Positions 25,401 to 35,988 of a stretch of DNA of 64,000 nucleotides are shown here, piece after piece (position 1 is the first letter of the stretch; every line of letters starts with the position of its first letter). Below the pieces are notes generated by a model that worked only from the letters and a program-made list of their open reading frames with translations, was not told the DNA's origin and ran no database searches. The position numbers and the translations under genes were made by a program. This DNA comes from Aphelocoma coerulescens (lineage: Eukaryota > Chordata > Aves > Passeriformes > Corvidae): positions 9,982,924-10,046,923 of the forward strand of contig NC_091023.1 in the NCBI RefSeq assembly GCF_041296385.1, read 5' to 3'.

Positions 25401-28400
25401 CAAAGATAGGGTGCCTGACACAAGTGACACACTGTTCCCTGCACAGAGAGGCATTAACAGAGGCTCCGAGACAAGTGGGAGAGGGACACAAAGCACAACA
25501 AGGATCCAGGACTGGAAGGGGTGAGGGCAGCAAAGCAGGGAGTGGGCAGATATGAGAATGAAGAAATGAGAGAAACATAATATTTAACTGCAATATACAG
25601 GCCACGGCGAGTGATTTTCAAGGGTTCTCGTTGTAAGAACAACTCTAGAAAGAAAAAAAAAAAAGAGATAAACTTCATATTAAGGCATGCAAGATATTGT
25701 GTCCCACTGTACTACCACTCATCCTTATTGCAACACAAGTAACTTGTAAGGTTCACCTGAAACCTCTCTGCAAACAGTTTTCTCCTCACCCTTCCTGAGG
25801 AAAGAATACATAGAAGGCAGTAAGTATTTCATTGCCAACATCCCCAGCCAGCTGGAACTATCATTGCTACATAAACCCCCCCCAAACTATCATTCCATCT
25901 TCCATTTCCAAACCAATCACAGTTAAACCACTTGGTGTGTTATGTGAGCTCCAATTCTTTTCCAAAGTCTACAAAAACACAGAAACAACTGGGTATGTAT
26001 TTGAAATATGAAAAGAAGGAGCAGGAGGTTTCTGAAAGACATTTGTAGACAATTAATCATCTACCTTGACTACAATTTTTTTTTTCTTGTTCATATTAGG
26101 GATTTCCTAACGTTGCTGTTAAACCACAGGTTATTATTTGACCAGAAAAGCCAAATTTATGTTCATGTATCTCTTGAATTTCTGTTTTGTAGGTTCTCTT
26201 ACAAAACCTGCAAAACAGTGTTCATTGATTCAGGGGAAGCTATGAGGATAAATTCATGCAGCACTAAAGAGAGCAGTATAATTCAATCCTACTTAATGTT
26301 GTATGACTTAGTTTCCATCAGTGTTTGCAATTTTAGCTGTTTAATGAAAGGGTGTCAGCAGAACGGAGGCACTGTGCAATCACACAGCTCAAAGGAAAAA
26401 CAACTGTTACTTATGTTAAAGGCCTAAAGTGAGATGCAGCTTTGGAACAGGCAGATGCTTTTTAGTAACTTGCTTTCAGAGGAGAGCTGTGCATGATATT
26501 TAACATTGCTACTGTAATTGGTCTCTAACCACTGATGGAAGTCCACCTGCTACCCATGAATTGAAGGGAAAAACGTGTGTCTATATACTGACAATAGAAA
26601 CATGATGGCTCAGCACATATTTTAGTATGCATTGCAAATATGTGAAAACAAAAGGTATTCACACTCCACATGATATTCTAGAATAAATATCAAAGTCTGC
26701 TCATTACTAGTTTTAATACTTACTCATCACTCCCTTTCTCTCTGCACACAGAATCAGAGGTGTGACCCAGGACTTGTTTTCCCAAGGTCTCTCCCTGTCA
26801 ACGCACGGTTGTTCTGTACAATGAGCTTTCATGTATTTTGTTCCATATAGCTTAAAGTTCAAAGCCATGAGACAGTTCTATCCCAAGGATGGCCAAATTT
26901 AGGCCCCTGAACCACTTTTGAGAGTTAGTAACAAATAAAGAAGAAAAAAAAGGGAAGCCAGGGAAAAGGCGGTACAGTGGTATCTTCAAAGAGAGACTGA
27001 GATTGCTACAAATACCACAAGTTATTTATGGTGTGTGAAATGCAACAGAGGCATTCCTAACAATAGACATCAAGCCTGGCCTGTGCCATGGCACTTCCAC
27101 AGCAATGGAGAAAGTTCTTTCACAGGACAGGCTCCAAAGATAACTTACTATCTAAACAAGCACAGTCCAATCAAGAGCCCCCAGGCTGACTTCAGCCCAC
27201 CACTTTCACTCAAAGACTCAAAAGCTCTGAATCCTTTCTCCTGCACCTACTCATAGTACAGAAGGGAGTGCTGTGTTTGCTTCCAAAGGGGAGAGAAGGG
27301 AGATGTGGAGGACTGGAATCCTGCCCTCCCTCAAACTGAACATACATTTTGCACAGTGCTTGGGTATAGGCAGCCTTTCCTTCCTCTACTCTGCTGACTT
27401 CTTGGCTCAGACTCTCCCCAGGGCTGCCAGAGCTTGCACAAGACTAAGAGGGAAAGAAGGCAGGAGGTGGAGAGCGGGCAAGGAGGAAGCTGCAACAAGC
27501 GCCTCATAGCAGAAGAAAGAGATGGAAAAAGTAGTTTAAGGCTTTGTTACACACCACAGTGGCCAGAGGATACCACAGCAGTCTTCCCCCTCCCTCTCCT
27601 CATGCCCCTCTGCCATGCACTTGTTCTGTCCCCAAGCCTGGCAAAAACTCGGATCACAGGAGAATCTTCTCACACTTTAAAAATACATTTTCTTCAAACC
27701 ATGTCAACCTCTGCCCCTAAACCACAAGAAAAGCCCAATCTAGAGCAAAGATCACTGAGGAATTTGTATCGAAAGATAGACACATTAACCCTTTGCTGAA
27801 ACGTTCCAGGCAGCTTTTGGATAAAAGATGTTTCTAGGCCTGGTCTGCAGAGCCGTTGTGCTCCCCATGTGGGGAGATTTTAACTTAGCCCTAGAAAAGC
27901 AGAGCCATGTGTTACAAGACACTTAAGAATCCAGACATTCATTCTTGCCTACAAATTAGAAGTACACTCCTCAAAATAACCAACCTAAACACGGTTGCCA
28001 AAGCAGGTATATCTAGCATGGCCAAGCAACACATTTAGATGATGACAGCTTAAAAACTAAAATCCAAAGATGATAGATTTTTTTTTTCTTTTTTGCTATT
28101 CCAAACATTCCTAGTCATACCAGTTTCAGAGAGAATATTTCTGTACTACTCTTGTTGATAAACAGTAACACATAAAAAAAAAATGAAGCTTTTTCCCCCT
28201 CTATCATATCCAATTCAGTTGCATTCATTAAATTTCATTATATCTACATCATTTAATTTAGGTCAACATGTCAGAGTAACCTAGGATCATGTTTGCTTTA
28301 AGTCAGCCAGCATTACTCTCCTACCTGAACAGCCCCTTTCAGACTCAGTGACAGAATTACCCTCCACTTCCTCCACACTCCGTGAAGGAAAAAGCAGGTA

Positions 28401-28455
28401 ACTACACAGGAATTAAAAAAAAAATCACTGCACTGCTGACAGCATACTAAGCTTC

Positions 28456-28481
28456 TGTATAATGCATATTATATAACTGCA

Positions 28482-28513
<32 letters not shown>

Positions 28514-28540
28514 GTATAATGCATATTATATAACAGCAAT
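28456..28540. repeat. TA dinucleotide array flanked by 28-base direct repeats
   Basis: A 29-base (TA)n tract, interrupted once by a G (28484-28512), lies between two 28-base copies starting TGTATAATGCATATTATA (28456-28483 and 28513-28540) that differ at one base. The unit and its array therefore repeat with a 57-base period. The tract can form hairpins. Confidence 0.9.
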
Positions 28541-29183
28541 AGGGGGAAGAAAGTCTAGCAGTAAGTTAATTGTTATTTAATAAGGAGTGTATTAGTAATT
28601 TCAAATGTAACACAGTGTATCTTTCAATTTTCTGAAATCTCTATTTCCCCATGTTTTCCTGGGATCCCAATGACAGCTGCAGCTCACACTAGTGTCTGCA
28701 CAGCATGGACCCACACATGTCACAAACACATCCAGATTTCCCCATCTAATGTATTTTAATACAAGCTTAAAGAACATCTACATTATGTCATCTCAAAACA
28801 TTACACTGTGTTCCAAAACATGCACTATTTGGATTCCAGCTGAAAAGTAACATTACAGCACCCAAGCAAAGAGGCTGGATGTTAACTCCCAGAGTAAAGC
28901 TGGGAAGGAGAGGCTGGGCAGTACCACCTACCCCCAGTGCTCCAAGGGAACTCTTTACCTGTGTAAAATCTAATGACAAAAATGCAACATTGATACCTTT
29001 CCTGTGTGTATCATGAAGAAAAAACTAGTACCAGAAAAGACAAGTAATCAACAAAAAATTTCTTTAAGCAATGCATTTAGGTTGGGATTATGCATCACTG
29101 ACATGAAGTAGAAAAAATAATAGACTTCTGCCTTGAGCACCCAAACTAAAGAACAGAGGAGGGGAAGGGACACTTGGGAAATT

Positions 29184-29200
29184 AAAAAAAAAAAAAAAAA
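29184..29200. repeat. A17 homopolymer
   Basis: Seventeen A residues followed by an A/G-rich stretch. It lies inside a long chance reading frame and accounts for its lysine-rich start. Confidence 0.9.
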
Positions 29201-29559
29201 TAGAAAGAGAGAAGTAGAAAAAGCCTTCCCAGCTCTGGAAGGTTTCACTGACACACATCACCGTTTAACACTCATGCAGCTCAGTACCCTCCTATTACAC
29301 TGCTATTTGGAGTCTGTTTGTGCTCTGCCCAGAAAGGGACAGCATGAGCAGAGGTCATTTACACCAAGCAAGCATGCAAAGGATAGGCAGCCTTCAGTTA
29401 TCTTACAATTTTACAAAAGAGGGAAAAATTTCCCCAGGTCACAAATGAGAGGAGTAGGGGGGACTATGAAGCCAGGCAAATTATTCCTCCATATGGGGCA
29501 GGACAGCCTGCAGGGGGATAAACTTGGACACAATCATTCTCAGGCTTTTACTATAGATT

Positions 29560-29685
29560 TATTGCATGAACTTGGGCAGTTAGCTCCTGGTGTTTTGTTT
29601 TTCTTATCAACAAAACCAGGGATAAAGTCGGCATTTGCTAAAATAAGAATATACAGTTGTTATAAAACAGACAACAAGTATAATT
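29560..29685 (+). mobile_element. MIR-like SINE remnant
   Basis: ATGAACTTGGGCAGTTAGCTCC corresponds to the MIR core GTGACCTTGGGCAAGTCACTTA. Downstream come a TTTTTCTTATCAACAAAA stretch in the place of the TTTCCTCATCTGTAAAA block, GGATAA, and GTTGTTATAAAACAG near the GGTTGTTGTGAGGA block. Order and spacing fit, identity is low. The tRNA-like head is not recognisable. Confidence 0.4.
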
Positions 29686-32600
29686 TAGATTCTGAAAATT
29701 ATTGTTGAGTTCTGTGAAATGCAGGGAATCCAAAACTGGAAACATTACACATACGACAAGCAAGTCTTTGTGTAATAATCACATCTGTGTCACTACTTCA
29801 GAGGCTTTTGACCTTGTGCTAGAAAAGTTACAAACATATTTTGACTTCTGGAAGTGACATATGCACTGCAGAACTGCCTGTTATAAACCACAACAATATT
29901 AAACTGTCTCTCTGTGTATCCATCCTCCTCCAAAGCCAACACAAGGCTTAATTTTCCAGCTTCTCTTTGCTATTGATGTTCATTCTCTCCCTCTCAAGAC
30001 CCCTTATTTAACCTTGCAGGCAAAAGGAAAGGAGTTAATGCAACTTCTATAACCTGAGAGCATTTTGAGTTACTCAAGGTGACTCACTTTCCATGAATTT
30101 AAAACAAAGTCTTAGTCAAGTGACAGATGCCAGACAACAGTAAAAACCCTACATTTAAATCCAAGTGCCTGGCTCTCCCCACCTCCTAAATGACTGCCCA
30201 GCAGTGCATATTAATGGCTTATCTGCACAAGTTATTCACCAACCTGACGAAGCTTTCTTGCAGCTCTCTTAGTTTCTTTCCTCCGTTTTATCGTCTTCTT
30301 CAGCCTCTCCTTCCCCACAAAGTCTTTTCTCTTTTCCCCCATTTTCTCCAATACTTTTTTTCTTTCTAAACCATTTTCTTCCCTTCTCTGTCTCCACCCT
30401 CTCTGAGGCTCTGTTCCCTTATCTCCTTTTCCTCACTTCTGTATCAATTTCATCCCCAGTGCCAGATGAAGTTCCTAGAATTGCTCAGGAGCAGACTTTG
30501 CCCCTTTTGTCTGCCTGCAGAGGAGAGAGCCTTGCAGCTGGAGAATGTGCAAGCAGTGCATTCTTGTCTGTGCCCTTTGCTTGGTTTGCCCTTACATCTG
30601 GGCTCCAGCAGCCAGCTGAAAGCAATCAGATCCTTGCCCAGGCCACACCAAGTGTTCTTGGGATACCCCAGCTGAAAAACATCTACAAAATTACTCATCA
30701 GACACTTCAAAACAACAAAAAATTGCTAAGAAAGGAGACTACTTACAAATAATGTGGACCTTATGCTTGAGCAAGTAAGGGATGTCACACAGGCTATAAA
30801 TAAAAGGTAAGTTTTTGAGTGTAGATTCATGAACAAGGTTCCCAGGTAAATTACAAATATAAACAAGTTATTTAATATTTCAACATTGCACAAGGTTGTT
30901 AACGTTCTAAATATGCCTGTCAAGTTGTGTCATCCCTAACTCATCTCAAATGCAAAGGCCTGCCATAACAGAACTACCAGCTTCACACTGCAGGTGATAC
31001 TCCCTTATGCTGGTGTCATGAACAAACCTTCTCAACCACTAGAACAGGATGAGGCTTTCTCTGTATGCACATGCTCTTAAGGTTCCTGCACCAGTTTGGG
31101 TTTTTTTTGCAGGAAAATAGAAAAAAAAAAAATCTAGCAGCTGGTGTGTGAAGACAGTGCATGTACACCTATGTACAGGCACACAGAGTCTATTTTATGT
31201 ACAACACCATGATAGACTCACTGCCTTTATAAATGCATTACTTGGGTTCACCCTAGACTAACAGCAGACATCAGAACATCCTCAGAAGAAAGGGGTCTTT
31301 CACAGTCCAGTTTCTGTCTTTGAAGTAGCTCAGGTAACACTGTACCTTCTCAGCAGATGAGGTTTTCAGTGTTATTTCATTCACAACAAGGAAGCCAAAT
31401 CACATAAGGAGAAAAGACCATACAGAGTAGGCACAGTCAAAGCTCTGTCATCGTTATCCGGGCTCCAAGGCAATGGGTTGTGAGGCTAGAAACCACACAC
31501 GTTACTCTTCTTGAGAGACTACAACGCACCACTGGAGTCACAAAGCAGTTCATTACCCACGCAAAACTAGAAACATACAACCACAATATAAACAGAGACA
31601 TTATTTGTAAAGTACGTACCACATAAAATACACGTTGGAAACTAAGGGGATCTATTCTTTCAGGGAGGAATTACAGTGGGCCCAGGTAAGGTAAAAAGGA
31701 GAGGAACCCATATTGTACAGAAGAGAGAGCCATATAATCCAGCCCTCCATGTGAGAGAGACAGCCAGTACTCAGGGATCGGACATCATGACTCTCCGTGC
31801 TTGGCTGCAGGGGGATGGAAAGAAACCTCTGCCAAAAAAAAGACATGTAGAGCAACAGCCCAATTCCAGACTGCTATTAACTTGTTTAATGATGGAAGAG
31901 AGATGAGGAGCAAGACCTGCTGCAGCTCTTTTATAAAAACAATGTCACAATACTTTATGTAAAGGATGAGGACTGCAGCCAGCAGTACTTAGCCAAATTA
32001 ATTGAGATCTGGAAATAATAGTATAACATGAAGTTTAGTACTAGCTAAGCAGTTAGCAAGCTGATTTCTAGAAGCACTGACTGGCCCATGCCCATTTTAA
32101 AAACTTCCAGTAAAGTACTGCAGCAGTTACAAACACAAATGAAGCAACAGACATATTAATTTCCCTTTCTTGTGCGCAGCTATTCAGCTTTCCCGGGCAG
32201 TGGCAGCGAGTGTTCATAAAGCAACTTTCAAACAAGTGTTTTCTATTAGAAGAGACAAAGAATTTCCCATCAAAGTTTCAAAATACAATAAATTATTTAC
32301 CTTCTAGATGATGCTGATCTATTTCACCAGCTACTTTGGTGAATTGCCATTTCTACTTGAAAGCTTAAGGAGGCAATGGAAACAACCTGAAGTATAGCCA
32401 TACACCATTAACACCTGATAGCACCACTCCTTCCACCTGCTGAAGAGTTGGGTAATTAACGTAGAATGTGTTACTTCTGCCAAAACTACCCCCTACCAGC
32501 AAGATACACACATATATTCCACCTTCAAGCTCTGTTTCCACTTTTTATCTTTCAGGGCACTGTAGAAGTTCCTCTCTTATACAACACCAAATGACAAACA

Positions 32601-35600
32601 TCCTTACTTCTACCAACTCATTTTTCCTGATTATAATGGCACCTTTTTCTTTTTACAAACAGATTTGTGTGCTGAACACTAACAACTGTTTTTCCCTATT
32701 AAATGAATAAATGAGCAAATGTAAAAGTGAAGGACACAAAAGAAGAAGCAAGCTATATGACTGACAACAATAAAGAGCTAAAAGACTCAACACTTTTCTC
32801 TAAGATAGTTTAGAGATTTTATCCCTATGCTCTTACTGAAGTGAAAGGTTGCACGTAGAGCAGGTGCTGTTCAAATGTCACCAGCAGAAGTCCAGCCGCA
32901 ATTCAGTACAGGACATACACAAAAGCAGTACCAGAAGGCTTAATTCTTTACTCTTTACGCATAATTCTTTATACATTACACGTTTATGCTTTCTCTCCTT
33001 TGTAGCTGCCAGTTATTTGCAGACTCTTGACAGCAGCTGAGCCGACTTTCAGGACACTCCAACACAAGCCAGATTTAGTATAACTGGAATGTAAGGTGGT
33101 GATACATCCAGAGCAAGATGTGATGAAAACCAACAGACCTCATTGAATTCACCCAATTTTTCTTTTCTGTGAGAATATTCACTTCTGGTACAAAAAGTCA
33201 GTTGAAGTTCAGCCAGAAATTTCAGGTTCTGTGGGACTTTTTTACAATAGCAACACAACAGCTTTACTGCAATGGCTGCGTCATCCCAGCATCCCTGAGT
33301 GCAAGGCTCAGAGGCTAGAGCGAACCCTAACGCACCTCAACAGACCTACCACCCTGGCATTCTGTGTTACAGATCCAGAGGCAGCAATCACTGCCCAGGA
33401 TAGAACACCACAGCTCCACCCGGCAGCCCCAAAATGGCAACCCTGGTTACATCTGCCAAGATACCATGGTTAATTCCGCTCAATCTAGCTGATGTAGGTA
33501 GAAAAGATTTAACTCTGAAGGGAGCAGCTTTGTACTCCCGTCATGAGACCGCAGCATAAAGCATTTTTTAAAACTTTGCCTTTCGGAGGCAACATTACTG
33601 GCAACCCAAAAAAGTATGGTAAAAAGATGGTAACTTCATTAAGTTCCCCAGAGCCATACATATTCAACACAGCAAGCAACTCAGACTTCAGAACCATTGT
33701 GCCTGCTGCTGAATAAAACACATCTGGAAGTCCCTAAGTGATCCCACTGAGCGGTATAACTGAAACCAGAATTTTGTCTTGCGTCTTCAAATCTTAACTT
33801 CAGAATCTTTAAAAGACCATGTTTTCAGATCTGACTGTATTTGCCTCAGATATTGAATCAAAAGCCCTGATGAAATCCAGCACCAGTGTGTTTCATCAGT
33901 CAACAGGAAGTCTCACAGAAGACTCATAGAAGTGGCGGATGATTTTTGTCACCCTACAACTGAAGTCTCGATGTTTTAAAGACAGATTGAATAAAATACA
34001 ATGTGAATACATGAAGAGTAATTAAATGCTATATTCTTAAGATAGCAGTTTAAGATTTGTTAGTAACACATTAAAAACACCACTCTCATCTAAGGAAACA
34101 GACCATCGATTTCAGATTTGCCCCATCAATTTAATTCTGTTTTGTTTCTGCGTTCTTGCAGCAAAGACACAGCAGAGTAAAGCATACTTGTAACAGAACT
34201 TCATTTATAATACTCCAAGATGCAATGAGACAATGCAATAGTTTAGCTGGTACCTGAACTGAAATATACCCTCTTCAGAAACAACTACTCAGCACAGTGT
34301 CTGGTTAGAGCCCAAACCAACCATGACAGTTCCTTGTAGGTTTCCACCAAAACTCCATCAGTGTACTGCATACTGCTTGATAATGGGCCAAATTCTGATC
34401 TCTGTGCCCAGCAGACATGACCACGCAAATCTGTTGGTGGTGCAGTTGTAAGGATGCTTTGGGATTTGACAAGGGCTGATGGCATGTACAACATTTGTGG
34501 GAAGTCAGGAGAGACATATAACTTCTAAGCTTTCTGTAAGCTGATTGTAGAAGCACTTCAAATCTAGCGATGTAAAGAAAACAACTCACATTTGGTGTAC
34601 AGATAACTAGGAACTGGGAACTGGCTGCTGTCCTTAAGCACAGCAGTTGCTTTAGCACAGCTGTCCATTTGTACTGGGCAAGAGCCCTTAGAAGATGGGA
34701 AATGCCCACTAACTTTATGGGAACACAGTTGCAGAATTACTTCCTGTTTTATGCAGAGAGAATGTATTACAGCTAGGCACTGCCGTGGGGTAAACTTTGA
34801 TAAGTGATGACTTTTCACTTACAACTTTCCCTCTACTTTGGGAGCTGTGTTGTCTGAAAAACTAGAAAAGGAAAATATTTACCTGAATTAAATGATTCAC
34901 GGAAATTATATGTTTAATCATCTAAAGAGTCATATAATGCTCATAACACATATCTTTAAGTCCAAAGGAATCTTAATATCAAAGTAGATAATAAATGACT
35001 CATAAATGCCTAGTGATTTGAAAAGGCTAGTGGATATTTCACTGTGAACCCTAACAATTTGCCATCTATGCCTGATCAGCTGAGGACTTAGGTACATCTA
35101 TGTAAAGGGAGGAGAAAATACAGTTAAAATAGTGTGCTAACAGTTTACAGTCCTGTAGTGCTATTCCACTGATGGAGAGACACGGGGCCTGAAGCCTCAT
35201 GCAATGCATTTCAAACGCGAATGCAAGTAGGAAGAACAGGGTCTGTGTTTCCGTGGCATTTTAGGCTTCTTGCGTGGGGTTTCCAGTGGAAATCACCGGG
35301 AGCGCACACGCCTCTCGGCAGCGATGGTGACACCCGGGCTGTGCAGGACCGATACCTCACGTGGCTGTCACACACCGGGGATCCGCGCCTGTCCCGGCCC
35401 CGAGCACCCGCGCCTGTCCTGGCACCGGCTGGGCGCTCCCCGGCTATCACTTATCCGCCACTGAAAAGATCAAACAGAGGGAAAGAAAAGCGGCGAAAGC
35501 CAAAGGAGGACGCCGGGCCGCCGGCGAGGACTGTCAGCGAGGGCTGTCAGCCCGGCCGTAGCACGGGCACGGGAAGGCGCGGAGCGGAGCGCGGCGGCTC

Positions 35601-35753
35601 CGCGCCCACGGCCGAGCGTCTCGGGCGGGCCGGGGCTGCCGGCGCTGCGGCCCCCGCCCCGGCGCTGCCGCCGCGCCCTCCCCGGGAACCGAGCGCGCTT
35701 CGCACCTGGGCCGGTGCCCGCAGCCCCGCCGGACGCTGCCCCGCCGCACTCAC

Positions 35754-35867
35754 CCGCAGCTGCAGCCGCCCGCTGGCGGCCGCGGCGGCCGCGCTGTGCC
35801 GCAGCTCCGCCGCCTGCCCCGGCCGGAGGAGGCTCCGCGTGAAGCGCCGCGCCCGCTCGCCGGCCAT
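35754..35867 (-). CDS. DOCK10: DOCK10 first coding exon (partial CDS, 38 codons)
   Basis: This exon encodes the extreme N-terminus of DOCK10 (zizimin-3), a DOCK-D subfamily guanine nucleotide exchange factor for Cdc42 and Rac1. Translation on the minus strand starts MAGERARRFTRSLLRPGQ, continues AAELRH, then has a six-alanine run and ends GRLQLR. I recognise the MAGERxRRFTRSLLRPGQAA pattern as the DOCK10 start. Related DOCK-D proteins share a FTR/K..L.KPG..AELR motif here. The last codon CGG is followed directly by GTGAGT, so the exon ends in phase 0. The PH, DHR1 and DHR2 domains lie in later exons outside the window. The start codon has G at +4 but C at -3. The frame stays open upstream of this ATG, but the family start is at this methionine. 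The length of the alanine stretch is the main difference I recall from the mammalian protein. The identity rests on recognition, not on a database search. Confidence 0.92.
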
Positions 35868-35922
35868 GGGCGCCGGCAGCCCCGCGCTCCGGCCGCCGCT
35901 CCCCGCCCGGGCCGCGGCGCCG

Positions 35923-35948
35923 TCAGGAAGCGGAACTGGGGGTTTCCC
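35923..35948. promoter_or_regulatory. Paired ETS (GGAA) sites next to a kappa-B consensus
   Basis: On the plus strand AGGAAGCGGAAC gives two GGAA cores six bases apart, followed by GGGGTTTCCC at 35939-35948. The latter fits the NF-kappa-B consensus GGGRNWYYCC at every position. The cluster lies 56-81 bases upstream of the DOCK10 start codon, so it is in the core promoter or 5' leader. DOCK10 is known to be expressed in lymphoid cells, where ETS and NF-kappa-B factors act. That these sites are used is inference. Confidence 0.5.
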
Positions 35949-35978
35949 TCCCGCTCCCCCCGCGCGGGGGAGGTGTGC

Positions 35979-35988
35979 GGGGCGGGGG
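35979..35988 (+). promoter_or_regulatory. GC box (Sp1/KLF type)
   Basis: GGGGCGGGGG is a perfect Sp1/KLF-type GC box about 110 bases upstream of the DOCK10 start codon, within the CpG island. A second, inverted CCCCGCCC lies at 35901-35908. Such sites are expected in this type of promoter. Confidence 0.55.

Larger units (their letters stand above)
21170..35380. other. Intronic DNA between the CR1 cluster and the promoter
   Basis: Contains the A15 and A17 runs, the TA array and one MIR-like remnant, each entered separately. Reading frames of 143 codons at 24701, 139 at 26008 and 191 at 29133 (plus strand) have no domain or splice support and are treated as chance. Nothing else was recognised. 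Confidence 0.55.
1..35753 (-). other. DOCK10: DOCK10 first intron (5' part)
   Basis: Everything left of the GTGAGT donor at 35753 is transcribed as DOCK10 intron on the minus strand. I looked for the second coding exon, which should encode a conserved EPLDYE-type motif shortly after the junction, and did not find it. The intron is therefore at least 35.7 kb long, or about 11.7 kb from the alternative exon to the window edge. A very long first intron fits the known mammalian gene. Its contents are mostly unremarkable AT-rich DNA with a few CR1 and MIR-like remnants, entered separately. Confidence 0.85.

Noticed and set aside
29133..29708. 191-codon plus-strand frame
   Set aside because: It runs through an A17 tract that gives a lysine block and overlaps a MIR-like remnant. 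No domain and no splice context.
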